A stretch of DNA of 64,000 nt from Balanoglossus misakiensis (taxonomy: Eukaryota; Hemichordata), in the NCBI GenBank assembly GCA_040954595.2, contig CM082587.2:3224001-3288000 (forward strand), given 5' to 3'. Shown here in pieces: positions 1 through 12,400 of the stretch (its first letter is position 1; every line of letters starts with the position of its first letter). Below the pieces are notes generated by a model. It was not told the DNA's origin. It saw only the letters and a program-made list of their open reading frames with translations, and did not search any database. The translations under genes and the position numbers were made by a program.

Positions 1-3000
1 TGATTTTGGTGATACTTGATTAAATTAATTAAAATATTGTTCAAATCCAAAAAAGAACATTTACCAAAAGCAAACAAAAGTAAGATTAGTACACTAGTAT
101 TAAGACTTGCTACATTTAAGAAAGTTACCCAATAAAACCCTTTAATACAAAAAAAGATAAGTTGACTCATAAAAGGCCCGACGACTGCACAGAAAGATAG
201 CGTGAAACTTTGAATATTTGAACAAAAACATGGTAAACGACTGATCCACCAAATCTCAGAACTGGATTCAGCACGTAGAAGAATTGGGCGAGTCCCTTCC
301 GACAAATACGCGAGTACGTCGTTACATTACGTATGACTCAGTACTGGCGTCGAGTAAATCTATTTAACCTGAGGATCGGTTGCCGTCTAGTAGGATATCC
401 TCACCCTCGAAGAAACAGAGAAGAGTATTTCTGAGGAACCTATTAACTACAGATGAGATGGTGATCCAGTGGAGGACTTTCAGAGAGAAGCCCCGAGGAT
501 AATTGACTGCGGGGGATTCACCGCCAGGCAAGTATTGAAATTGCGACAGGGCGACGCCTTTTCACTGAATCCCATTGATTAAATTATAATTATCATCCCC
601 TTGTAAGATGTCAACTCGTAGGAAACAGAGAAACAAAGAAGTGTAAACCTGATGACCTTCGGCGCAGGGCTTAGTAAGGTAACACGAGCGTAACTGAAGA
701 CGATCAACATGTGAAACTGGACGCTGAATGCTACTGAAACTCAAAATCCGAAAAGGAAAAAAAAGATTCAAAATTTAATCAAGGCCAAATATCATTGAAG
801 GCCCTTGGGATCTGGTGAGATAATGGAGAAAAAATGAGAATGTGAACAGGATATTAATTCCATAATCACATCTCGTCTGTTTTGTTATGAGATGAACATT
901 AAGAAATAGGAACATACAAGTTGCCTTTGTGGACTTCAGACTACCTGGATTATTGCCAGATTTACGGTGTGTAGTTAAAGGCGAGATGTGAAGATTAAAT
1001 TCTCCTTAAAGTGTGTCACACGCACACACGGTTGATGTCTCGCGGTGAGAATCTATCGCGATCATTACCCCATTATCACGGGCACAGCACGTCTGAGGTC
1101 CGTTCGAGGTGGTGTCGTTGTGTGATCTTGAACCGAAAGGGGATCGTTCGCTGCTGATGCGCGGTGATGTCGTGACGCTTGAAGTGCATTATGACGCAAA
1201 TGCGCTATATATGCAAATCGATAATACCCCTGTATTTGTCATGAGCATTACAGCTTTAGTTTTCACGTCCGGGCGTCGAGTTTCCGCTAAAGTCAGATGG
1301 TACTTGCTGTTTACCAACAAAAATGAACAATTAACAGGCCTCTAAAAATTGGATAAACAAAAATGCCTCTTGTGGGAATCTGCACGAAAGAGCAAACTCA
1401 TGTTCTGTATTTTCGTTTGGGTAGGCGCGTATGGGCAAGACAATAGTTTGCAAATCACAGGCAAATTTCGTGAAAAATGTCGATGGCTGTGTAACATCTC
1501 CATACCCATTTCACAGCACAGCAATGACGATTGAACTCAACATGCCCTGGAAGAAAAGGCAGGGCAAATTGGTCACGAAGAGATCACTAAATCGATTAGG
1601 TCTACTCAAAGAACTGATCTCTCTAACGCAATTTGCTCATTTGTCGCGTAAATAACATTTTGAAGCACGACGCGTTGTCGTCATTGGATTTTGAGCATAA
1701 AACCTGTGCCACACTCCCATTTCCCTCTCGATCGCTGGCAATTTTAGAACTGTAATGTCATGTATTTTGGCTTGCAATGGACACTGTGTCGCTCACTTTG
1801 ATCGTGAATCTTATTAAAAGAGATTTAAAGGCCACAAAACTTCATTAAAAGTTGTAAGGAGTCCAAAAACCAAAAAGTGCCATCAAATACATCCTTGGTT
1901 TACAACGTACCAGGTATGTCTTCACGGAAAATGAAGAAAAATTAACAGAATGTTAAAATGGACATCGTCAAATCCCTGACAAGTAAAAAGCATAGTCCTT
2001 TCCGTACAGTACCACTCGCATTCACAGAAAGACAGTTACAAGCAAATTCCTCAAGAAGACAGACAGGGTTACATCAGCAATGATGTGATCTTATCCACCC
2101 ATAACCGACCAACGCGATAACGTAGAACTTTGTCAGTGAAATCAATTGCAACCTGAATGGACACAATCAGACAGAGTTATCTCAACACTACTGTGGACGT
2201 ATCTGTAGATGACCGACCGATATGATAACAAGAACATAACGTGTTATCAGCGAAATCAATCACATGCACCTGAATTTATAGCAACAACAATGTCCCTGGA
2301 CATATAGTCATTACCGAGCACAGAGTTGCATTTCTACTTAGAACTACTCTGACCGTTAAACTCACTGATACCAGTTCAGTCGATATTGTACATTGATATT
2401 CAATGTTAAATATCTCTTAAATATGCTTAAATTATATTATGCATATATTTTGCATATTTATGGAAGCTTGAACCAATTGAAGTACGCGTCTGTACATTGC
2501 AATTTTGTTTTGGTTAAGAACGACTCGGAGACTGAGAATGAAAAATGGTGGAATGTAATTTATGATGATGAAATAATAAATCATGGCAGCAGATGAAAAT
2601 ATTGGCCGCGACAGATACAGAAGAATGGTTTTTGAAATTTATGACAATAATGAGTTATTTTTATCTTAATATTGGAACTACACAAGTCTGAAATAAACTG
2701 TATCAAGGTACCGTATATGGTGACCTAGGCACTAAGTGCATGTACATTGTATCTCCCCAACCAAGCTTCAAGGCTTACACAGGTTAATAATATATAAAAT
2801 GCAGAAGCACTAAATGCAACTGAAACTGGAAACTATAAGCGATGGCTTGATTTCAGATCGATGTATCGGTATCATGGTGTAATGATTGAGTATCACAAGG
2901 AGTCAATCACAGAGGACATAAAGTTTGCATGATCACAGCTGTATGAAGGTTTGCCATCCAGTCAGAGGTCGTTGATATGTTTGTGTATACCACACCTCCC

Positions 3001-4797
3001 ATAAACTAAGTTAGAATATAATGCACAAAAGTGACAGCATAGAGAGTTTTAATACTGCTTCCCTAGTTTCAAAAGCTGTGTGCTCCGATAGACATGTGCA
3101 ATCGATGGCATCTTGTTCATTTGGCAATAAACCCATAAACACCCTACCAAAGAAATGCCAAAAAGTGTTCACATGTTTTTAATGGCAGGCAATGATTCAA
3201 TGTGTATCAGATATTGCTGCCATGTTGTACTGAAACAAATGCAGTCAGCATGGACCCTGTGGCGTTAAAGAGCACCGCAAGCTATTTGAACTCAGCGCGT
3301 AGTGGACAGTATGCATCCTTTCACCCAGGGAAACTCGGGGCGTGCAAGGTATCAGCAAAGACAGGCGCGAGCGGCAGTTGCTGACTACGGGATCGTTGAA
3401 CTTTAAACCTCCCGTAAACTCGTGTCACATTCACAGGAGTCACGCTCGATTTATTACTTTTTCCCCGCATGAACTCTCCAGAGGAGCGATTGCAGTGTGT
3501 ATCCGATGCACATTCTGGATCAAGGGGCTTGCTCAACGCTGGTCTATATTTCACGACAGAGATTGCAATCAGCATACACTGATCTAGCACATGCTGAACA
3601 GTGGAAAGATAACCAGATCGACATGCGTTCACAGAAGAGTCACGAGCTTGGTTAAAATACTGTCTCTTTCTCAGATATAAAATGTACAAGACAATTATAG
3701 ATACGCACATGGGCAAATAAATTTGATACACGCTGGTCCAGCGCAACCATTAACCCACAAAATTGGACAATGCTGCCTTGTTCACCTTAATGCACATGCT
3801 ATATTTCCCCCCTATTTCTACACGCACGGTTAATTCTGCACCATTAGTTTGCTACCCTTCTCTGCCCAATCATCACAGGAATCTCCAGGATCAAGACTTT
3901 GCAATAAAATTTTCTGATGGTTTTCTCCTTACTGACTGACTCGGTTTATCATCTGACGTCACGTCAGGGGTCATCAGCAAAGCCAAGTGGATTCATTGTT
4001 GCTCACTATATTTCTTCCAATGGTGTGTATGCTTGCCTATATGAAAATGAAAACATTATCTCAATTTGGTCAAGAAACCAGAAAATGATAGTTGCATCTA
4101 CCACCGTTTTAAACCTCTACCGTGGGCGCCTCTTTTCACTGCCAGCAGTCTAGCCAGGTGTAGACGTGCGTGTAAAACAGCCTTCAAAACCCTCCCAACC
4201 ATTCACTAACTTTGAAAAAGAGGTATATACACTTTGGTGCCGGCGACACTGTGTTCACTAGACCATCCGTGCCTGTGGCATCAATGCAATAATGGTATCA
4301 AGCTGATGTAAATTATTTAAGATAACTGTGATCCTGCTTTGTTGCGACCACGTGTATTGTCTGTCTGGATCACCTTTCTTGGGTTCTGCTTGAGTGTCAC
4401 TTGGTGAATTCATCTTGTTTGCAACCGGCCCCCGACTCGCTATCCCTTCCGTTAATTATTCTCTTCACACGTGACAATTAGCTTTATTCTTTTAACAACC
4501 ATCTACCGTACAGTGTCAGTCACATTCTCATTGTCTCACCGCAAATCATAAGGTTTGTGACGGCTTCGAATGAGGTGGACACTATTCATGATTTCAAGCG
4601 AATTACTGGACTCAATAAACACTCTGAATGTGCATTTTAAAGTTCAGAGTTTATTTTAGTGTTGAACGTGTCCGGCCTGCCGAATAAACCACATATTAAA
4701 TTGAGGTGGAAGAAAAACTCGGCCTACTGAGTCGTAAAGTGTAACGGCAATTGACTGGTGTGGAATGAAATAGCAAAGAATGTGATATACATTCATA
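1..4797. other. Gene-poor non-coding stretch
   Basis: AT-rich sequence in which all open frames are short and lack recognisable domains. The open frame at about 1109-1345 has a somewhat coding-like composition, but it starts at GTG and matches no family I know. I see no RNA gene, no intact transposon and no convincing exon here. Confidence 0.5.
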
Positions 4798-4940
4798 TTA
4801 GATAGATAGATAGATAGATAGATAGAAGTCATCTATCTATCTATAGATAGATAGAAGTCATCTATCTATCTATCTGACTATACCGTATGTATGTAAGAAG
4901 TCATCTATCTATCTATCTGACTATATGTATGTAGATATAT
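4798..4940. repeat. Compound GATA/CTAT microsatellite with inverted blocks
   Basis: A run of GATA units is followed by AGAAGTCATCTATCTATC blocks that recur three times. GATA on one side can pair with CTAT/TATC on the other, so the array is self-complementary and can fold. The repeated unit is roughly AGAAGTCAT + (CTAT)n + GACTATA. Confidence 0.9.
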
Positions 4941-5749
4941 CCTATCTTCAAATTCAAAATATCTGTAGCGACATGTCACTTATAAACCATCTGACAACAT
5001 AAACTGCAGGTCCATTGGCATTGTGATAATATCCAGGTTTTGGTGAATCGCAGTTATATTTCAAAAGCCCAAAGTAAACTGTAACCATTAGCGTTGTGAG
5101 CATGATTGGAACCTGCTGGCTTTTACACAAACTCGGGGGCGTTGTCCTAAAGAAGAGGTGGAACTATAAGATATGAGATGGCTTAGACGAGATCCTTTCA
5201 AAGTAGAAAGTATTTTATCGTACCATTTCAAATTACTCGTCATAACTAAAACTTCCATCTTGAATGTTGACATGACTTTTTGATCTCAATGGTCATAGAA
5301 ACGTCATTTAATGGGTGGGTGCCATTAAACTAATGACGTCGATTAGGAAAACATACAGGAGCGATATCTATTAAGATTTCTCGAAGTTGCAGATGTTCTG
5401 TAATGATCACAATCGCAGGAAATTGACAAAAAAATCTGAACCTTAACATGAATTTAATTTCCTGACGTTCCAGGAAGAGTTTTAATGAAGAAGGGCCTGC
5501 CCACTGACAATGATATTATGCAACACGGCCTACCCAAGCAGAGTAAGAATATGAAGAAAGGAAACATATGGGTCATACTGACGTTGGGGAGTCCTTTGCA
5601 AAGGCACTCTCAAAGGAAGCAACAACCTTAATGATCTGGGCATGATATCATATGCCATAGTGCCTTGCGACTCTCAGATAAACTCATTTCAACAACAAGG
5701 GCAATGGTCGGTGGGTAAACCATGATACAGTTGAACAGGAACCCTACTG
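4941..5749. other. Non-coding stretch, nothing recognised
   Basis: No open frame longer than about 60 codons and no recognised motif. Short palindromic and AT-rich segments only. Confidence 0.5.
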
Positions 5750-5842
5750 TCTGCTAAGGGGAGAACCATTTGATTTCTGGGGGGGGGGTTGTTAGCAGAT
5801 GGTGCATCCTCCTCTAAAGAAATCAAATGGTTCTTCCCTTAG
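5750..5842. repeat. Foldback repeat (MITE-like) with poly-G loop
   Basis: The arm at 5754-5778 is the reverse complement of 5818-5842, with 24 of 25 positions pairing, separated by a 39-base loop. The loop begins with ten Gs (5779-5788). A second, nested inverted pair is TCTGCTAA (5750-5757) and TTAGCAGA (5792-5799), so the left arm can pair with either partner. The size and structure fit a small non-autonomous DNA element or its remnant. I saw no clear target-site duplication, so the mobile origin is inferred. Confidence 0.6.
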
Positions 5843-7290
5843 CTTACCTTTAAGCGAGAGCACTAAACGCGACTACCATACCAAAACCAACACAGCAAAG
5901 CACATTATTTTATAACCTGCTCGTCCTCGACACACGCCCGTACTATTCATTTTCGTTCTGTCATTCTTGGCCAGTTTGAAGGTATGATGGTTACATGTAT
6001 GCGTATAAATGCATGCTTCATTCACGAGTGTCATCAGTTTTGAGATGCAGCTTCCAATAAACCCGTCAATATGAGATTATTACTGACATAAGAGACGTGA
6101 TATATGAAACTTGATTGAAGAATTTATTTCTGGCGGAATTTTCTTCCAAGTGGCGGTGACAATCCCATATCCAGATAGACATTATAAGGTCGTCCTAATT
6201 TAGCGTAATTCTTTGCGTATTAACCTCGGCTACCTCGGCTGTGATTAATACAAGTCGGTTTATTATTTCGAGTTCATATAACCGAATATAATTGGGTCGT
6301 GCCAAAACGATTACAGGGTCACCCGTATCATTACACCCTTCTAATATAGACTAAATCATATTTAAAACTGTTCCGACGTCCAGGTCAGGGTGCCAATTGC
6401 ACGTACTTAACTGGTTATATATTGAAAGCATGTTCTCCATGCAGATGAGGGTGATGTTTCGCGCGCCCACACTCGATGTGTCTTTCTCAGAGACGCTTAC
6501 AGTGAAATGTTCAAAATGACACGAAATGTGTAATCACTGCCCTGGGTTGTCGATAGGTCAGGTTGGTTCACTCTGTGCCTTGACAACAATTGGCGCTGAC
6601 ATAGCACAAACAGCCACACGGGACTGGAAATAATCTCTTCTGATCCTACGCCCAGGTCGGCCTCTGTTCACACCACTTTTGACATTAACGGCATTAGCCG
6701 GAACGCTTGGGGATTTTGGCCAGACTACATGGTGTAGATTTTGACGACAAGGCCCTCTTTAATAGGCTTTAAACAAACATCTTCAGGAAATCTGGCAGAC
6801 AGTTTAATGTACTTAAGCACTTAACTCGTATGCTTGATTTTGAGAGCAAAACAGCCATTTAGCAACCCCTTCATCTCATGAAAATTCAATTATTGTCACC
6901 CTAATTTAGTAATTTCCGAGGCGGGCAAAATGAGTGATAGAATCTACAAAATCAGGTATAGCATTAAACAAACTAGTTGTTTTTACGTGTACTATGTTTT
7001 TAATACTTTCTTCTGTTTTCTGTTGCGACGTTACTGTAGAAACTTTTCATTGTCCCCTTCTAAGCCTCATGCACTTTGTTCCCAAGTTGATGTCTGTATA
7101 CAACATCTAAGAACCAAAGCATGGTTCAGATTATGTTACATGTTCGGCTCCACTGACTCTGGTATATCAGATTGGGTTGGGATTGCACTTGAGTTGTAAA
7201 ACAGAAATCCATTAACCCTGGAAAGAGCACTTGCAACCTTGACCTCACCAATACTGCTAATTTGGCAACCAATGTTGTTACTAGGGACTT
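5843..7290. other. Non-coding stretch, nothing recognised
   Basis: No convincing exon, RNA gene or repeat. The open frame at 6930-7199 (89 codons) has no recognisable domain and AT-biased random-looking composition. Confidence 0.45.
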
Positions 7291-7460
7291 CATGTATGTG
7301 TACCGGTATACCGGGTATATGTCTGTTTGTGCTTGTCTGTCTGTGTATGTACCGTTATGTATGTATGTGTGTATGTGTGTATGTACCGGTATGTATGTAT
7401 GTATGTATGTATGTATGTACCGGTATGTATGTATGTACCGGTATGTATGTACCGGTATGT
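7291..7460. repeat. GTAT/TGTA microsatellite interrupted by ACCGGT
   Basis: An array of (GTAT)n in which the hexamer ACCGGT recurs at irregular spacing, giving units of the form TACCGGTATGTATGTATG. The open frames across it on both strands, rich in Cys-Met-Tyr-Val or His-Thr-Tyr, are artefacts of the repeat and not genes. Confidence 0.9.
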
Positions 7461-9360
7461 TCGGTCATTAATAACAGTTGTCTGTGTTAAGTTGGCACAG
7501 GAGTCTGTCAACACTTTCAAAGATTTTATTTACAAAACACCGTCGACAGATAACTCTAAAAAACGTCCCCATGCCAACGCTTCTGGTTGACAAGGAAGTA
7601 TGTCTGATGCACAGACACATGTACGTCTGAATCGACTCAGGGATTACGACGTAATCAACCTAAACGTCATTACGTTTCCCTCATGTGCCACAAGAGTGAT
7701 TTAGCGAACGGCCATGCAGAATCCAAAAAGGTTAAGTGCATAGCAGCGCAAGATTAGTGAAGAGTCCCCCTGGTGTGCCAATTGTTTACTTCAAGGATTC
7801 AACCACGCACCTAGGTGCTTTTTCTAAGAATCACATTTGACGAGGTGCGGGTGACCAGGATTTTTTAAACTCCTCGTGTCGGGGCAACGGATGGCAGGTA
7901 ACTCAGCGAAAGAAAGACATCCATTCCGTAAGCGGCTCACAGAATTAATTTCTCGCCGATCGATAAGCAATTTTGTAATCGTTATATAGCAGTTAATTTC
8001 CGGTCAATTTGACTTCAGTTGAAGTGCTCGCACCCCGGGCATTGCATCTGGTTGTGTTTCATCTTCTAAGTCATATGTTTGACAGGAAGAAAGGACTCAA
8101 GGTCGATTCAAGGAAGGATACTAACATTGTAAGAAGATTACAAATCCCTCTTACTGCGAAAAGTGGGAACTAAACCCGGCTGACTACTTCAACTGGTGCT
8201 CCTGTTCGACGTTGAAAGTAAAACTAAAATGTAAGCGGCAATCATCCGATGGCTTGGACGAGTTCTTATAATTGTGATAGCAATTGCATACTGAATATAC
8301 ATCCGTGTACTATCAGGCAGCTGGAATTTAAAAACTTTACTCTGTGCCAGTGGGGTAACTCTGTACTATGCCACAATAGTGGCCTAAACACACTTCTTGC
8401 TGCTGGAATGACTTCAATCTCTGGTTCTTCTACTATAAAAGGCATGGAACCGAGAAGCAAACAAGAAACCATTTCCGTTTTTGAACTACTCAAACGCGCA
8501 TGTTGATGCTTTATGTTTTACACATTTTTCCAACATTAAAAGTAAATTATGCTCAATTTCATGCCACAGTTGAATTTTTCTCTCAGTCTTGCTTCACCAT
8601 TCAAACCGTAAGACAGTAAATTTAAACACCATCACAGGAGTGTGCTGGATATACCAGGCAGTCAAATTGTGTATATACCGGTATGTACGTGACATGCACT
8701 TAGCATGCATATAAATTGGAAATATAAAAGAAATTGTAGCGCTTTAAAGTTTGAAATCACTATTTCACAGTAAATGGCACAGCACCAGGAATAAAAGCAG
8801 AATGGCACGATTTCACGAAATGCATCACCGGTTGTAAAAAGTATAAAACCATCGCATTACAATGCATCGTACTTTTAGTAATACCCCTGGTACGTCTAAT
8901 GCCTAGTGTAAGGCAGACTTAAAATTTTTAATACTCGTTTATGAAAGGTGCATTATTGAGGACTGTTTATTGACTAGAAGATGATGACTCGTTATCAACA
9001 ACTTATAAAATGCAATTCAACGCACTTTTCAAGAGTATTTTTCCGACTAGCATTATCCGTGAGTTATTTGATGAATATCAAGGTCGACAACTATTTGCGA
9101 ACACTTTTCAATGACTAATGAGACAGCTATTTTGGTTCAGTTTTTATCAACAGCTGTAAGTGGACTGTGAGTGGCCCTAACAATCACGAGCTATACTCAT
9201 TTCATCAACAGCTGAAGAGCTTCCCAATATCCCAAAAGCCTAGCTAACAACGTCGGAATCAAGCAATCCAGTACCCTTGTAGTAACAGCATGTTATACAC
9301 AATTGCCATGGTTAGGCCAATTCATGTAGAAATAGACTCCATGTTCAAAACTTGCAAATC
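7461..9360. other. Non-coding stretch, nothing recognised
   Basis: Only short random open frames. It contains one isolated TACCGGTA palindrome at 8676-8683 that belongs to a window-wide motif (see findings). Confidence 0.45.
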
Positions 9361-9475
9361 TGGTTTCACCACCACCACCACCAAAACCACCACCCTCGCC
9401 GCTGCCACCAACAAAAAACCACAAAAACCACCACCCACGTCGCCACCTCCATAACCAACACCATCACCACAGTTT
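9361..9475. repeat. CCA-rich low-complexity tract
   Basis: Imperfect CCA/CCACAA triplets. On the minus strand this reads as a Gly/Val-rich open frame (9322-9561) that I regard as a repeat artefact. A similar tract occurs at 44088-44157. Confidence 0.8.
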
Positions 9476-12400
9476 TCCAATTGGCTTGGGTTCACCGCTT
9501 TTAAAAAATGTACTACAGCTGTCTTATTAAGTGAAATAATTATCAGTGTTACTTGTCGCATACGATATTGTCTGATTTAAACTGTTTCTCTAACCACCTG
9601 AGCTGAAATAGAAGTGCTCCTTGAAACAACCATTTTGGTGTCATTTGTGTGTGATCGAAAAATTGAATAATTCAACGAATATCAGAACAGCACAGAAGAT
9701 ATAAAATATTGACAAACGCCCTTTAAAGATTTTAAAACACAACAAAGAGAACACATGCATCAGGCATTTAGGGAAGACTACATTTCATGGGACAGACTAC
9801 TCTCAGGTGTGCCACCACACTCGCATATCATTACAAAAAATGCCAATTAGTAGGGAAAAAAGTACAAAGACGAGATATTTGAGATATATTTACATACTGT
9901 ATTATATCTGTCACGAAACTTTAAGTTCTTCCGCATGAAAATCAATATTCCTTTTTGATAAATACAACTCATAATTGAAACCATACACTGTCTAGAACAT
10001 GCAGGAAGCCATAACCAAATTTAGACTTCGATTTTAAGCAAATGGTTGCTATGGAGAAATATATCATTAAGATTTTTTTCTTTGAAAACGAACTTTATAT
10101 ACATGTATGACCCCTTCTTCGAACCACTGAATCACACAGGCACAATTCAATGGTAATTGGCAGATGTTATCACATAAATGATTCAGGAAATGTTTTTGCA
10201 TGATTTACATGAAGGTTCTGAGTCTGTATTAAATGTTTAACGATACTGACAAGCATGTCTGTCTCGAAAGCCAAGAATACATCAAAGTATTGTGATGTCA
10301 GGTTTAGGCTTTGGTACGGACTACCACTGGTTGGGAAACATTGATTGATTTTGAGTTCTTTGACATGTTTCTTTCCCTTCTATATCTCGTGTTTTGTTCT
10401 CAACATATATTTTTACACTATTTTATATGCATAGTACCCAGTCAATGCGACTCGAGCGTTATGGATGTGTCTAGCCATCATATGTTTAAAATTGTATGAG
10501 TGTGATCTTTTGCTTGAACTGTAACAGTGTACGGTTTAATTCAATTCCGAGTCAGCCTCCGTTGTAATGAAACGGAGCTACATTCAGGAAAATTAGAACA
10601 AAAGACTGTCGGAAGAGAATTTCTTCTGAAAGTTCATTGGATTGGGAAACAACCGCATGGCCTATCGTGTTGAACAGCACAAAAAGACACATTTTTTGTT
10701 AAACTCTGCACCTATTCTAGACTCACTCATATTACTTGGTTTGCAACCCATTTCAACTGCAATTATCAAAGTCTCGCAAGATCTCGCAATGTACGGCTTG
10801 TCAATCACGTGCTAAAAATTGGCATCCCGAGGAAGAAACATAAATGTAGCCGCAGCGAACAAGGCAGCACTAGATCACAAATTCAATAGTGACAATTTCA
10901 TTCTTTTTCAATAATTTATAATGCTTCTCTTGAAGTCGTTTCATGCTTGACGTACCTTGTCTTTTCGCAATGGAAAAACAATCGTTCAACTACAAATAGA
11001 TTGATTGCAAGAAGCGCCCAAGAATATTTGATCTATTCAATGATTTTGATGTCGTGATCGCACATTTTGAGTGTTTAATATCCACCTTCAGACAGATCTG
11101 ATACCGTATGGGTCGGTCTGGCAAGGAACCAACGTGGACATGACAATCTAGAAGACAGGTCCTATAAAATGCAATTCCCTGATTTTGCCGATGACACTTG
11201 CCCCCCCCCCCCACCCATTTGCTCTAATTCGACGGAGCATTTAACACCCCGAAAAGATTCAATTTACCGAGTGATTTTATAAGTATCTCAGAAGGCACAA
11301 AAATCATTTCTGTTTAAAGTCGCTGATAAATTATTAATCAAAGACATGTATAGAACGATTCTCCTGCAAGTATGCCAGTCTTAACCACAGGGGCATTTTG
11401 AAGAACTTAATGGGGGAATTTTCCTGGGTAGGAGGTAATGATGTAAAATACTGCATGAGTCGTTCTGCTGATGGTGTACTTCAAAAGCAAAGATAATCTG
11501 GACTATGTCGCGTAGCGACGTGAAATTCCACATTTCGTAGATGTTCTGTCACTCGAGTATTACATCTTGAGATATGAGTGCCGTCAGTATGAAATAATGC
11601 TTTCAGAGATGAAATCTGCATTATTAGGAGCCATTTGGATATCGTCAAGTTGTGTTGTAGACGGTCGTTGAGAGAGCAGTCATCGTAAGAGGCTCCATAG
11701 GAAAAAAACGAACTGTGATAAAACATGATGTCTACTGCGCTGCAGGCAGCAGTATTTGCACGCCTAGAAAGAGACGCAATGAGTGTTTACCGGCATCACA
11801 GTCCATTGGGTTCCAATGGCTATGGTACGCAGAAATATGACTTGCCGACTAAGACACCGGTATATCCACGCGGGGTTTTTGCATAACAGATGGATAATAT
11901 CGTTGCAGTTAACCAGCGGGACCTTGCTCATTCCAGGAGGGGGAGGGGGGAGTATCTTGTACTCCCGTGTGTTCTCACATGGGGAATTGAACTTTTTTGG
12001 ACAGGTCATGCAAAGCCTATTACGCGGAAGCAGAGGTCCTCTTAATTCATCAGGGTATGAAATAATAGCGGCAGGGACACTGCTGCCATCTGATTTGAAA
12101 CTTAAACTTGTGACATGCTCACGCAGTACGCATCAGATAAAAATACCATGCATGTACTGGGGTATGTATGTCTGTAAGCAGCGCCCCCCTAAGGGCTAAT
12201 AGTCTCTTGGGCGCATTGGTCAACACAACAATTGAATATCCATACTGTAAGATGCAGAAATACAACTGTGTAGATTTTATTATTGAGACGATGCTCGCAG
12301 TGAGACGTACCGGTGCATATGTACGTCAAAGCTGCTTCCTGAAGACTTTATACCAACTACTTCAAACGCACCACCCTTTGGGCATGCATGTTCCAAAGTA

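Noticed and set aside
1109-1345. 78-codon open frame with coding-like composition (plus)
   Set aside because: Starts at GTG, has no recognisable domain and no convincing splice signals. It may be chance or a degenerate exon, and the evidence is not enough for a call.
3321-3746. 141-codon minus-strand open frame
   Set aside because: Composition looks random, with no domain or signal peptide, and it sits in otherwise non-coding DNA.
7239-7590. Overlapping Cys/Met/Tyr-rich and His/Thr-rich open frames
   Set aside because: Direct translations of the GTAT/ACCGGT array.
9322-9561. Gly/Val-rich minus-strand open frame
   Set aside because: Translation of a CCA triplet tract; no start context or neighbouring exons.
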